A stretch of 64,000 nt of DNA from Polyangiaceae bacterium (GTDB taxonomy: Bacteria > Myxococcota_A > Polyangia > Polyangiales > Polyangiaceae), in assembly GCA_947475525.1 (NCBI GenBank), contig CANJMI010000021.1, positions 39,361 to 103,360 on the forward strand, read 5' to 3'. The notes under the pieces were generated by a model, which had not been told where the DNA came from, made no database searches, and worked only from the letters and a program-made list of their open reading frames with translations. The position numbers and the translations under genes are program-made. Within the stretch, counting starts at the first letter, position 1; every line of letters begins with the position of its first letter. Below, piece after piece: positions 18,019 through 27,103 of the stretch.

Positions 18019-18573
18019 ATGCCAAAGGCAGAGGACGGAACGAACCCCGAAGGTCACATTTGGCGCATCGCTCCGACGCGCCGCGACATGTTCGGCTTTC
18101 TCGGATGGGGCGCAGTGCTGACGTCGCTCGGTATTGGTAGCCTGGCGTTCGTTCGGTTCATGTACCCCCGGGTCTTGTTCGAGCCAGCTTCGCGCTACAG
18201 CATCGGTAAGCCCGTGGAATATGGCGTGAACTCGGTCAGCGAGAAGTGGATCAAGGCCCTTCGGTTCTGGCTCGTGCGGTTCGACGACCGCTTCGTTGCG
18301 CTCAGCGCAACCTGCACCCACCTCGGCTGTACGCCCCGTTACCTGGGCACCGAGGACAAGTTCAAGTGTCCGTGCCACGGCTCGGGCTTCCGCGGTTTCA
18401 AGGGGGGATGGAACGTGCTCGGCGTAAACTACGAGGGCCCGGCGCCTCGTCCGCTCGAGCGCTACATGCTCGGTACCAACGATACGGGACAGCTCGTCGT
18501 CGACTTGGGCAAGGCCTACCGCATCGACAAGGGCCAGGCCGACGCCACAGGCGCGTTCCTCCCGTACGCATGA
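18019..18573 (+). CDS. Rieske [2Fe-2S] iron-sulfur protein of a bc-type complex
   Basis: 184 residues from ATG 18019 (an upstream TTG at 17980 would add 13 residues). A twin-arginine-like start (TRRDMFGFLG) precedes one membrane helix at about residues 30-48. The cluster ligands are present as CTHLGC (Cys99, His101, Cys104) and CPCHGS (Cys117, Cys119, His120), the latter two Cys forming the usual disulfide pair with Cys104 and its neighbour. The protein passes electrons from quinol at the cytochrome b subunit to a c-type cytochrome in the periplasm. It is the first gene of a four-gene respiratory cluster running to 24579. Confidence 0.93.
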   Translation: MPKAEDGTNPEGHIWRIAPTRRDMFGFLGWGAVLTSLGIGSLAFVRFMYPRVLFEPASRYSIGKPVEYGVNSVSEKWIKALRFWLVRFDDRFVALSATCTHLGCTPRYLGTEDKFKCPCHGSGFRGFKGGWNVLGVNYEGPAPRPLERYMLGTNDTGQLVVDLGKAYRIDKGQADATGAFLPYA

Positions 18574-18664
18574 CTCCCTGACGTTAACTGGACTCAACTG
18601 ATGATTGACCCGTCGGCAAACCGCCGCCAGGTCCGCTCCAACTCCCCGGCTCCGAGGAAATAAC

Positions 18665-19432
18665 GTGGAAAAGAAAGGCTGGTGGGACGTCGTCCGAAGC
18701 TCGTACGTGTGGAAGAGCGTCTTCCGCCACGAGTATCAGGACACGTACCGCAACCGCGTCCTGCAGGTTTCGTCCAACGTATTCTTGCATCTTCACCCGA
18801 CGAAGATTCGTCGGCACGCCCTCCGCTTGCGCTTCACGTGGTGCATGGGTGGCATCACCTTCCTCCTGTTTCTCATCCTCGTCGTGACGGGCGTCATTCT
18901 GATGTTCTACTACCGGCCCACCGGTGAGTACGCCTACCACGACATGAAGTACCTGCAGTTCGATGTGCCCTTCGGCATGATCATGCGCAACATGCACCGC
19001 TGGGGTGCGCACGCGATGGTCATTGCGGTTTGGCTGCACATGTTCCGCGTCTTCATGACGGGGTCGTACAAGCCCCCGCGCGAGTTCAACTGGGTCATCG
19101 GTGTGAACCTTCTCGTGTTCACCCTCTTGCTGTCTTTCACGGGGTATCTTCTCCCCTGGGATCAGCTGTCGATCTGGGCAGTCACCGTCGGTACCAACAT
19201 GGGCCGCGCGACGCCGCTCCTCGGCCACGAGGGTCCTTTCGCCGAGCTCGTTGGCGTCAACGCACGCTACGACGCGCGCGCACTGCTCACGGCGGGTCGC
19301 CTCGTTGGACCTGCCACGTTGCTGCGTTTTTACGTGCTTCACTGCATCTTCATCCCGCTTGTCGCGGCCGTCCTCATGATCGTGCACTTCTGGCGTGTGC
19401 GTAAAGACGGCGGCATCAGCGGCCCCCTGTGA
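18665..19432 (+). CDS. Cytochrome b6-type subunit (N-terminal half of cytochrome b)
   Basis: 255 residues from GTG 18665, which has GAGGAA about 6 bases upstream. Four heme-b ligands are visible: His111 and His125 on helix B (spacing 14), His226 and His241 on helix D (spacing 15). The 14/15 spacing is that of b6f-type rather than mitochondrial-type bc1 proteins. Cys60 in FTWCMGGIT matches the Cys of cytochrome b6 that binds the extra high-spin heme (cn/ci). The protein ends after the fourth helix, so cytochrome b is split; the second half is the next gene. It oxidises quinol in the inner membrane together with the Rieske protein. Confidence 0.93.
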   Translation: MEKKGWWDVVRSSYVWKSVFRHEYQDTYRNRVLQVSSNVFLHLHPTKIRRHALRLRFTWCMGGITFLLFLILVVTGVILMFYYRPTGEYAYHDMKYLQFDVPFGMIMRNMHRWGAHAMVIAVWLHMFRVFMTGSYKPPREFNWVIGVNLLVFTLLLSFTGYLLPWDQLSIWAVTVGTNMGRATPLLGHEGPFAELVGVNARYDARALLTAGRLVGPATLLRFYVLHCIFIPLVAAVLMIVHFWRVRKDGGISGPL

Positions 19433-19452
19433 TCGGAACGAGGTCGACGACC

Positions 19453-20289
19453 ATGGCTCAAAGCGTTCTCGAAGGAACCGAAGCTGAACGAGGCGACGTG
19501 GAAGACGTCGCTAAGGTAAAAGAGCGCGCCACGAAGTTGGAGCGCTTGACCAAAGCGTTGCCCGACAAGGTGCACACGTGGCCTTACCTCGTTCGCTTGG
19601 AAATGATGGTCGGGACCGCCCTCATGGCGTTCATGACCATCTGGTCGATCGTCGTCGATGCTCCGCTTGAGGAGCCTGCAAACCCGACGAAAACCCCGAA
19701 TCCGTCGAAGGCCCCTTGGTACTTCCTCGGCCTCCAGGAGCTGCTCGTCTACTTCGACGCGTGGTTCGCGGGAGTGGTGCTGCCCGGGATGATCATCGTC
19801 GGCCTGATGATCATTCCGTACGTCGACATCAACCCGAAGGGCAACGGCTACTACTGCTTCAAGGAACGCCGATTCGCCATCTCGTTCTACCTGTTCGGGT
19901 TCCTCGTCCTCTGGATCGCAACGGTGATCATCGGCACGTTCTTCCGCGGACCGGGTTGGTACATGTTCACCCCGGGCGAGTACTGGGACGTGCACAAGAC
20001 GGTGGCGATCACCAACATGGATTGGCCTACGAAGTTCGGTATCACCGGCTTCTGGCCCTCCTTCGCCTTCGGGGCCGCGACCACACTCGGCTTCTTGTTT
20101 GGCCCCCCCGCGGTCTACTGGAAGCTAAAGGGCCAAACGAGCCAAGCCCTCCAGAAGCTCGGCTCGGTCCGCTATTGGATCGTTGCCTTCTTCGTGATGT
20201 CGATGGCTGGAGTCGTCGTGAAGATGATTCTGCGCCTAGGCTTCAACGTAAAATACATCATGGTTGGCCCTATGGGCTTCAACATCTGA
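19453..20289 (+). CDS. Cytochrome b subunit IV-like (C-terminal half of cytochrome b)
   Basis: 278 residues from ATG 19453, 20 bases after the b6-like gene. A charged N-terminus (~40 residues) is followed by several membrane helices. The ef-loop motif reads KAPWYFLGLQELLVYFD with APWY at 87-90 in place of the classical PEWY, so the conserved quinol-site Glu is absent at that place. It has three to four additional C-terminal helices beyond plastid subunit IV (ISFYLFGFLVLWIATVIIG; WPSFAFGAATTLGFLFGPP; WIVAFFVMSMAGVVVKMIL). Together with the preceding gene it rebuilds the quinol-oxidising core. Confidence 0.9.
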   Translation: MAQSVLEGTEAERGDVEDVAKVKERATKLERLTKALPDKVHTWPYLVRLEMMVGTALMAFMTIWSIVVDAPLEEPANPTKTPNPSKAPWYFLGLQELLVYFDAWFAGVVLPGMIIVGLMIIPYVDINPKGNGYYCFKERRFAISFYLFGFLVLWIATVIIGTFFRGPGWYMFTPGEYWDVHKTVAITNMDWPTKFGITGFWPSFAFGAATTLGFLFGPPAVYWKLKGQTSQALQKLGSVRYWIVAFFVMSMAGVVVKMILRLGFNVKYIMVGPMGFNI

Positions 20290-20313
20290 GCTGCCGAGCA
20301 CCGGAGAAGTAGA

Positions 20314-23300
20314 ATGTCTCGCTTCGTTCGCGACGAGAAAAAGACCTTTCCGTTCACGTGGCTCGCCATCGCTGGCTTGTTCGCGTCGAGCGCCTTATGG
20401 GCCGGCTATGCGGAGATGACCTCCCGCGTGCCGTGGCAACAAAATCAACAGCGATTCTTCGAGCTCGACGTCGAGCTCAGCCGCAAGGCGAAGGAGGCTG
20501 CGCAATCGGATTGGGACAAGGCTTCCTCGCAAGAGCCGCTGAAGAGTCTTCTCGCCGAGCAGCAAAAGCTCGAAGGCGAGATGAAGCCTCGGGCCGATGG
20601 CTCGTTTGATACGAGCACGGATTATGGCAAGGCGCAGAGCCGACTCGCTCAGCTGAACGCTGACTTCATGGCCGCCGAAACGCAGAAGACCTTCGGCGCG
20701 AGCGATCTCGACGAGGCCTATTACTACCGCAACAACGCGGAGTACCAGCGCGATCAAAAGCACGTCGAGGTGCGCAAGCTCTACAAGGAGCTCTACGAGG
20801 AAAGCGACCCGGCGCGAGTCGACGAGCCGAACGCGATTTACGCGGACCCTCCTGCGCTCATTGCGAAACCGGACGACAGCGCCGCGACGCAGCACCTCAC
20901 CCGTGAGGTGGCCCGCATGAAGGCCCACGCCGAGCAACTCGACAAGGCCATCGCCACCGGTCCCGCGACCGCCCTCGTCGTCGCACTTCGCGCATCGAAG
21001 AAGTCCGAACTCGAGGTCGTCACGATCCTCGAATCCGAGCTCAAGCACCAGGCGCGCATCGACGCGACTCGCGCGAAGATGTCGGCAATCGATGGGCCGG
21101 TCGAGCCGACCGTCGCCGAGAAGGATCCCGCCAAGCGTGAAGCCGCTCAGCAAGCTGCTCGCCTCCAGGCCTGCGGCGGCCATGAGGACACGCGGAACTG
21201 CATCAAGTGGCTGCAACTCGGGCCGTCGGATGCGAAGATGAAGTCGGTCGTCCTCGCCGTCGCCAAGGCCAAACGGCCGCTGGTTGATGCCGATGAGCGA
21301 CTCAAAAACGCGGAAGCGAAGGCTCACCCGGCGTTCCAGCCAGAGAACCCGCTCGGGTTTCTCGTTGGCCAGTACGAAATTAAACAGGTCGTAACCAACT
21401 GGCTCGACTTCAAGCGAGACGTCGACATCCAGCAGGTCGACCGTTGCGAGACGTGCCACCTCGGGACCGACAAGCCTTCGTACACGGGCAGTGACCTCCC
21501 GCGGGAGTTCCGCACGCATCCGCGGCGCGACCTCCTCCTCGGGACGCATCCAACCGACAAGTTTGGCTGCACCTCCTGCCACCAGGGTCAGGGTCGCGCG
21601 ACCAACACGGAGTACGCGCACTCCACGATGAACCTCCATGAGCACCACGATGAAGAGCGTTGGCACATGGACGGGGACCACCACTGGGAGGACCCGCTCC
21701 TGCCGATCGGCAAGCTCGTCAAGATCACCATCGACGACGCGAACAACGAATTCGAGTTGCGCCTCGGCAAGAAAAAGCTGCCGATCACCCTCGAGTCGAA
21801 GGTCTACGCGACCGAAACTGAGTTCTTCGCTGAGCTGAAGTCGAAACTCCAAGAAGCCACCAAGGCCGAGATGCCCGGGTTCCAGGTCGTCGCGGATAAG
21901 CTCGACAACCGCGTGCGTATCGGTCTCGAAGCGACCCCAGAAGCGGACGCGTCGAAAAAGCCCAAGACCATGGGCCTTGTGTTTCCCAAGCTCGCGCTGG
22001 GCAAATTGCTCGGCTTCGTCGATGCTTATGGCGCGACCAACCTGAAGACCGACGGCTCGCTCGCGAAGCGTGCCGAGGTCGAGACCTCGGAACTCGTCCT
22101 CACCGGCACCAATCCGCCAGCGTTGCCAGTCCGCGCCGCGAACGCGATGGCGCAAGGCACGTGGATCGACAACGACAAAGAGTACAAGTACCTGCCTCCA
22201 AGCGGAGCGGGCGGTCTTCAGATCCCGGACACGGAGCGCAATCGCTTCATCCAGGCGCTGCCCGAAGTCGAGTCGGGTTGCTTGCGCTGCCACGCCACCG
22301 ACTCCGACTTGGTCCCGCGTCGCTCGCATAGTGAGTTCATCTCCGCGAAGCTCGATTACCAAAAAGCCGAGGTCGAGCGCGCTCACGATCCTGAGGGCTA
22401 CCGCAAGTCTCACGGCTCCGACGAGCTGCCTCGGGTTCCCATGGATTCGGTGGAAGCAGTGTCGCTCGCACCGACCCTCGACCGAGGCCGCGCGCTCTTC
22501 CGTCAGCTGAACTGCAACGGCTGCCACTTGCTCGAGGGCTACGAGGGCAACAAGGACGCGGGCCCACAGCTCAATGACCTCAGCGCGAAGGCGACGGCGG
22601 ACTGGGTTCTCTCGTGGATCCGCAATCCTCGCGGCTTCCGAGAGAAGACCGGCATGCCCAACCTCTGGCCGAAGCCGCTCGATCCTGCATCCAAGGTGCC
22701 GTATCCGGATGACTCGCCAGCGTATGCGAAGTGGCACAAGGCTAGCGCAGACGAGACCGTGGCCGTGGCGTCGTTCCTCTACGAGCGCAGCGAGAACGGC
22801 CCGGCCGGCGCAGGCGGCGCGCGTGACAAGGATGCAAAATCGCTCCGTGAGCGCATCAAGGGTTACGGGACCGTCGACGGTGCGAACGCGCTGCTCGGCA
22901 AGCAAGTCTTCGAGGGCTACGGCTGCCAAGGCTGCCACGCGAACACCCTAGGGGCGGGCCTACCGGATAGCTGGCGCGCTCGCGAGCGGGACCTTGCGCC
23001 GAACCTCGCTAGCATCGCTGCGAAGACCAACGTCGATTGGCTTGCGTATTGGGTCGAAGACCCGCAGCGCTATTGGCACGGGACGTCGATGCCGAACCTG
23101 CGCCTCTCCCGCAAGGAAGCGGCGAGCGTCGCGCAGTACCTGATGACGCTGAAGGCGGCGGCGCCTGCACCGGCCGACGTTACAAAGGAGGAGGCCGCGA
23201 TCGTGGCCGATCCGACGAAGCGCCAAGAGCTCGTGCCCTGCCGCGTTGCGGATGGCGCGAAGATGAGCCGCGTCGATTGCGGCGAGAAGACCATCGCCCA

Positions 23301-24579
23301 TCGCGGTTGCTACGGCTGCCACCGGATCGCGGGCTTTGAAAACTACGCGCCGATCGGCCCGGAGTTGACCGGTTTCGCCAAGAAGGACGTGAGCACGTTC
23401 GACTTTGGCTACGCGCTGGCCGACCACAATCTGCAGACCACCGAGACGTACGCGGCCCTGAAGCTCGACTCGCCGCGCATCTATTCGCGTGATCGCGTCG
23501 AGTTAAAGATGGGCGACTTCGACCTTTCCGCAGAAGAGATTCGCGGACTGGTCGTGTTCCTCAAGGGAACGGTGCCGGCAACGCCGACCGTGGCTTTCAA
23601 TCCGAAGACCAACCCGATGTATGCGGCCCAGGCTGAGGGTCGCAAGCTCGTCAACGATCTGAATTGCCGGGGCTGCCATATCCTCGAGGGACGCGGTGCG
23701 GAGATTGATGGGTGGCGTTCGGCGCAGCTCCTTCAGGACTCGCAGGCGCGCGCTCCGTGGCTCGATGGTGAAGGTGCTCGTGTTCAACCCGAGTGGCTCT
23801 TCAACTTCTTGCGAAACCCCGAGCAGCACGGCATCCGTCCGTTCATGCATCCGGAGTGGGTCTGGAAGGATGAGGTGCCCGGGGACAAGCTTGCCCTGCG
23901 CATGCCGTCGTTCAAGCAACTCACGCCGGAGCAGTGGACGTCGATCGTGCGCTACTTCGCCTCATGGGACCACCAGCCGTATCCGTTCCCGGCTCCGAAG
24001 GCGAAAGAGCTCTCCAAAGATGAAAAGCTCTGGGCGCTGACGAACGTCAATTCCGACCAGGCCGGCAATTGCCTGAAGTGCCACTTTGCCGGAGAGTTTC
24101 CGGTGGCACGGGGCCAGGAAGAATTGGCGGCGCTTGCCCCCAACCTCGCCGAGGTCAAACATCGCCTGCGGCCGGAGTGGGTGCGTGGGTGGCTGTTGCG
24201 TCCGTCGAGTTATCTCCGCTACACGAAGATGCCGGCGTTCTTCGCGGTCACCAACCGTCCCAAGAATGCGGCGCTCTGGCCGGATGAGAACGACCCCTAC
24301 CTCTCGCCTCCAGCCACCGGTTGGAACGAGGCTGTGCCGGGCTTCGAGAAGTACACCGCCGAGCAGCAGGCGATGTTGATCCGCGACTTCCTCTTCGCGA
24401 TTCCTGATGGTGTCGTGTGGCCGAAGCGGGGCGAAGAGGCCGGTAGCGTGCTTGTCGATCCGAACGCCGCGGCGATCGCCGGCAAGATGGACGACGACAA
24501 GGACAAGAAGGATCCGAAGAAGAAGGACGACAAGAAAGTTCCGCGGACCGGTGCTGTGCCGGGCCCGCTGCGCTTCTAG
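20314..24579 (+). CDS. Giant octaheme c-type cytochrome, membrane-anchored, of the b6-type complex
   Basis: 1421 residues. One N-terminal membrane helix (FTWLAIAGLFASSALWAGY, ~14-32) is followed by a ~300-residue Lys/Glu/Ala-rich, probably coiled-coil region without hemes. Eight CxxCH motifs then follow at Cys 378 (CETCH), 419 (CTSCH), 656 (CLRCH), 734 (CNGCH), 871 (CQGCH), 999 (CYGCH), 1118 (CRGCH) and 1253 (CLKCH). A heme-free insertion of about 190 residues (~455-640) separates hemes 2 and 3, with a His-rich run just before it. The last five hemes sit in repeated monoheme cytochrome c-like modules, most with a downstream Met (e.g. TGMPNLWP, TSMPNLRL, KMPAF). The C-terminus is Asp/Lys-rich. 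It lies 24 bases after subunit IV and is followed by a terminator, so it is the last gene of the operon and probably the electron acceptor of the Rieske protein. Confidence 0.92.
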   Translation: MSRFVRDEKKTFPFTWLAIAGLFASSALWAGYAEMTSRVPWQQNQQRFFELDVELSRKAKEAAQSDWDKASSQEPLKSLLAEQQKLEGEMKPRADGSFDTSTDYGKAQSRLAQLNADFMAAETQKTFGASDLDEAYYYRNNAEYQRDQKHVEVRKLYKELYEESDPARVDEPNAIYADPPALIAKPDDSAATQHLTREVARMKAHAEQLDKAIATGPATALVVALRASKKSELEVVTILESELKHQARIDATRAKMSAIDGPVEPTVAEKDPAKREAAQQAARLQACGGHEDTRNCIKWLQLGPSDAKMKSVVLAVAKAKRPLVDADERLKNAEAKAHPAFQPENPLGFLVGQYEIKQVVTNWLDFKRDVDIQQVDRCETCHLGTDKPSYTGSDLPREFRTHPRRDLLLGTHPTDKFGCTSCHQGQGRATNTEYAHSTMNLHEHHDEERWHMDGDHHWEDPLLPIGKLVKITIDDANNEFELRLGKKKLPITLESKVYATETEFFAELKSKLQEATKAEMPGFQVVADKLDNRVRIGLEATPEADASKKPKTMGLVFPKLALGKLLGFVDAYGATNLKTDGSLAKRAEVETSELVLTGTNPPALPVRAANAMAQGTWIDNDKEYKYLPPSGAGGLQIPDTERNRFIQALPEVESGCLRCHATDSDLVPRRSHSEFISAKLDYQKAEVERAHDPEGYRKSHGSDELPRVPMDSVEAVSLAPTLDRGRALFRQLNCNGCHLLEGYEGNKDAGPQLNDLSAKATADWVLSWIRNPRGFREKTGMPNLWPKPLDPASKVPYPDDSPAYAKWHKASADETVAVASFLYERSENGPAGAGGARDKDAKSLRERIKGYGTVDGANALLGKQVFEGYGCQGCHANTLGAGLPDSWRARERDLAPNLASIAAKTNVDWLAYWVEDPQRYWHGTSMPNLRLSRKEAASVAQYLMTLKAAAPAPADVTKEEAAIVADPTKRQELVPCRVADGAKMSRVDCGEKTIAHRGCYGCHRIAGFENYAPIGPELTGFAKKDVSTFDFGYALADHNLQTTETYAALKLDSPRIYSRDRVELKMGDFDLSAEEIRGLVVFLKGTVPATPTVAFNPKTNPMYAAQAEGRKLVNDLNCRGCHILEGRGAEIDGWRSAQLLQDSQARAPWLDGEGARVQPEWLFNFLRNPEQHGIRPFMHPEWVWKDEVPGDKLALRMPSFKQLTPEQWTSIVRYFASWDHQPYPFPAPKAKELSKDEKLWALTNVNSDQAGNCLKCHFAGEFPVARGQEELAALAPNLAEVKHRLRPEWVRGWLLRPSSYLRYTKMPAFFAVTNRPKNAALWPDENDPYLSPPATGWNEAVPGFEKYTAEQQAMLIRDFLFAIPDGVVWPKRGEEAGSVLVDPNAAAIAGKMDDDKDKKDPKKKDDKKVPRTGAVPGPLRF

Positions 24580-24597
24580 TCATCGCGTTTGAGCATG

Positions 24598-24633
24598 GCC
24601 CGCCGTGGGAACACGGTGGGCTTTGTTCATTTT
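24598..24633 (+). terminator. Intrinsic terminator after the octaheme cytochrome gene
   Basis: A 10-bp stem GCCCGCCGTG / CACGGTGGGC (one G-U pair) with loop GGAA is followed by TTTGTTCATTTT. It begins 18 bases after the stop codon. Confidence 0.8.
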
Positions 24634-24697
24634 GTGGCGGAGTCATTCGGGGTGACTTCGTCTTGGTTGGGCGCCACTTTCGCGTTAGCTTCCACGC

Positions 24698-25645
24698 ATG
24701 CCGTTCAAGAGCCTCGCCGGACTGAAGAAGCTTGGAACCCTCGATGCCGAGATTGTGACGCTCGCGTCGTACCCTTCCGCTTCGGTGTGCGCGGCCTTCA
24801 GCAGCGATCCCGTGAAGGTGGCGGTGTTCGCGTTCGCAGGGGGCCAGCCGAAAGTCCAACAAGTGTCGCTCGACACGTGCGACGCGGGAGCCTTGATCGA
24901 TGAGCGGGTGGCCGTCGTCAAAAGCGGCGATACGCTGTGGGGTCTCATCGACATTCAGCACAAGCCGAAGATCGAGCCCATCGGGCGCTCGATGCGTGGG
25001 TTGTTCAACAACGCGGGCAGCAACGGCGCGCTCGCGCTCGGCTGGGATGGCGAGGGGTCCGAGCTGAAGCTCGAGGGCAATGAAGTCGTCGGACGCGACT
25101 TTCAGCTGCGTGGCAGCATCCGTACGTGTTCGCTCGATGGCGTAAATTGCTACGTCGTGGCCGATGACGGTGATGGCGGCGGAAAGTTTCGCGAGCACGC
25201 GGGGAACACGCCCGAAGCGGGCACGCAGCTCCGGTGTGACTTGCCCCTTGCCGCGAGACGCATGACTCGGTTAGCGGGTGGGCCGCAGCTGTCCGCGCTC
25301 ACGGAGCGAGGGGCTCTGGAAGTGTGCGTCATTCGGAAAGTGGGGGCGGCCGCACTCGAGGCGAAGATGCTCGGCACGCAGAGTGCGGTCGTCGATGTCG
25401 CGGTGCTCGAGTCGACGTTGTTCGTGCTTTCGGCCGATGGCGTGCTGCGGGTCTATGGCGCCGATGCTCTCCACCGAACCGGGGATGGCGGCCAAGCTGT
25501 CGCGACCTACGAGCTCGCTCTTGGGGCGGAGGGAGTCCCGACGGCGCTCGCGGCGACTTCGCGCGGCGGCAACCGACTTTGGATTGGAACGCGCGACGGT
25601 GAGGTGTTTCGCTGCGACTGCGTGAAGGGCTCGATCAGTCTTTGA
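24698..25645 (+). CDS. Hypothetical protein, possible beta-propeller
   Basis: 315 residues from ATG 24698. I do not recognise the family. There is no signal peptide or membrane helix. Several Cys residues (about eight) and repeated short strand-like segments ending in Gly-Asp or Asp-Gly (SADGVLRVYGAD; RLWIGTRDGEVFRCD) resemble blades of a beta-propeller, most clearly in the last 80 residues. It lies after the terminator of the respiratory operon and convergent with the lipoprotein gene at 25694, so it is probably a single transcription unit. A link to the cytochrome genes is not supported. Confidence 0.6.
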   Translation: MPFKSLAGLKKLGTLDAEIVTLASYPSASVCAAFSSDPVKVAVFAFAGGQPKVQQVSLDTCDAGALIDERVAVVKSGDTLWGLIDIQHKPKIEPIGRSMRGLFNNAGSNGALALGWDGEGSELKLEGNEVVGRDFQLRGSIRTCSLDGVNCYVVADDGDGGGKFREHAGNTPEAGTQLRCDLPLAARRMTRLAGGPQLSALTERGALEVCVIRKVGAAALEAKMLGTQSAVVDVAVLESTLFVLSADGVLRVYGADALHRTGDGGQAVATYELALGAEGVPTALAATSRGGNRLWIGTRDGEVFRCDCVKGSISL

Positions 25646-25693
25646 GTCGTGGGGCTGGGGTGGACGTCTCGGCGAAGAGCGGGGCGCGCCGTC

Positions 25694-26728
25694 TCAGCGC
25701 ATGATGTCTCGTACGTCGTCGGAGGTGGCGGCTGCGAGGCCATTGGTCAGTGCGGCGGCATCGAGCTCGACTTCCAGGTCAAGTCGGTCGGCTGCCGCTT
25801 GGATGCGGATTGGCGATGACGGGCTTCCGAGGCCGAGCAGGTGCCCAAGGTCGCTCGTGGCCAAGTCCGACCACGCGTCCTCGAGGTAGCGCGACGCGTC
25901 TTCGCCGGCGTAGTCACCATCGAGCACGATGTGCACGCGCAAGGTTTTCTCATCGGACGGCTGGAGCGAGATACCGAGCGCCGTCGCCGATGCGAGGAGG
26001 CCGTGCGCACCTCGCGCGCGCGGTCCCTCGAATGGACCGAGTAAAAAGGCTTTGATGGGTGCGGCTCCGAGCGCGCCGTCGACCCGCGCCAACACCTCGT
26101 TGCGCGACACGGGCGGCACCTCGGCGAGGCGTCCCTCCGCGTAAAGGAGCGCGATGCGGTTCGGGCCGTGGGCGCGTTCGCCGCCGTACTGGTAACTCAC
26201 GACGTGTGGGCCTATCGCGACGAAGCCGCGCAGCGCCCGTCCGACGCGTCCCCATACGCCAAGCAGCTGATGGCCGAATTCCCTCCGCTCGCCGTCGCTC
26301 GTCAGGCGCTCGCGAAACTTGCGCTCGAGTAGCTGTGGATTCGCGTGGTGGCGCAGTACGTAGGCGATCGCCGAGTCGTCGCTTTTGATTCGATAGGAGG
26401 CGAGAACGAGCTCGGGTACGTCGCGGAGCTGGACGCCCGTCGCGAGCGCGAGAGCGTCGAGCCGTTCGTCTTTCAACACGCGGGCGATTGAGGAACGTAG
26501 CCAGTCGAGCTGCGTGAGTTCGAGCGGTCGAATCGCAACGAACCATTCGAGGCCCACCGAGACGAGGAGGTCGGTCAGCGCGGTGACTTCAACGTCGGGC
26601 CGAACGACCGGCGGCAGCTCACGCTCGATCGCGGCGGACGTTATCGGCGCCCGACAACCCGTGACGAGCATGCCGAACCCGAACAGCCAGGCACCGACGG
26701 ATGGGCGCCGCGCGACTCCGCGACTCAA
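25694..26728 (-). CDS. Hypothetical lipoprotein
   Basis: 344 residues from TTG 26728, whose start overlaps the stop of the IHF/HU gene by 4 bases. The signal sequence ends in a lipobox LVTGC (Cys25), so the mature protein should be lipid-anchored. No known domain is recognised. The body has alternating helices and strands with Arg-rich segments. Its position as last gene of the minus-strand group (two GT-C-like proteins, IHF/HU, lipoprotein) suggests co-transcription only. The start is uncertain because no ATG lies in a suitable place; the lipobox position supports the one chosen. Confidence 0.65.
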   Translation of the reverse strand: MSRGVARRPSVGAWLFGFGMLVTGCRAPITSAAIERELPPVVRPDVEVTALTDLLVSVGLEWFVAIRPLELTQLDWLRSSIARVLKDERLDALALATGVQLRDVPELVLASYRIKSDDSAIAYVLRHHANPQLLERKFRERLTSDGERREFGHQLLGVWGRVGRALRGFVAIGPHVVSYQYGGERAHGPNRIALLYAEGRLAEVPPVSRNEVLARVDGALGAAPIKAFLLGPFEGPRARGAHGLLASATALGISLQPSDEKTLRVHIVLDGDYAGEDASRYLEDAWSDLATSDLGHLLGLGSPSSPIRIQAAADRLDLEVELDAAALTNGLAAATSDDVRDIMR

Positions 26729-27051
26729 CCGTCGGAGCCGCGGTCGGTCGTGCCGCTCGTGATGGGGTGAGCCTTGCTTTGGTCGACGGTCTCGCGCAGC
26801 TCTTTGCCGACCTTGAAAAACGGCAGGCGCTTCGATGCTACGGAAACCGATTGGCCCGTGCGCGGATTGCGACCCGTGTACGCTTTGTACGGACGCACGG
26901 TGAAGCTCCCGAAACCGCGGATTTCGATGCCTTCACCGCGTCGGAGGGCGGTCGTCATCGTGTCAAACACGCAATTGACGATTTGCTCTGCGTGCGCCTT
27001 CGTGATGTCCCCACGACTGGTGAGCGCCTCAATTAGCTCGCTTTTTGTCAT
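26725..27051 (-). CDS. ihfB: Integration host factor/HU-family DNA-bending protein, IHF beta-like
   Basis: 108 residues. The start MTKSELIEAL and the core EIRGFGSFTVRPYKAYTGRNPRTGQ are those of the IHF/HU family, with the intercalating Pro in RNPRTG at the tip of the beta arm. MTKSELIE and the overall pattern fit IHF beta more than HU. A C-terminal tail (KAHPITSGTTDRGSDG) extends about 12 residues past the usual end. It bends DNA and organises nucleoid, recombination and transcription complexes. It lies 52 bases downstream of the GT-C-like genes. Confidence 0.9.
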   Translation of the reverse strand: MTKSELIEALTSRGDITKAHAEQIVNCVFDTMTTALRRGEGIEIRGFGSFTVRPYKAYTGRNPRTGQSVSVASKRLPFFKVGKELRETVDQSKAHPITSGTTDRGSDG

Positions 27052-27103
27052 CCCCCTCGAATCCTCTCCGTAAGTGGGACGGTCGCCCTAAGCGACCGAA
27101 ATG

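Noticed and set aside
20395..22938. An 847-codon open frame antisense to the octaheme cytochrome gene
   Set aside because: The opposite strand encodes a clear octaheme cytochrome with eight CxxCH motifs. Long antisense frames are expected in GC-rich DNA with strong third-position bias, and this one has no recognisable domain.
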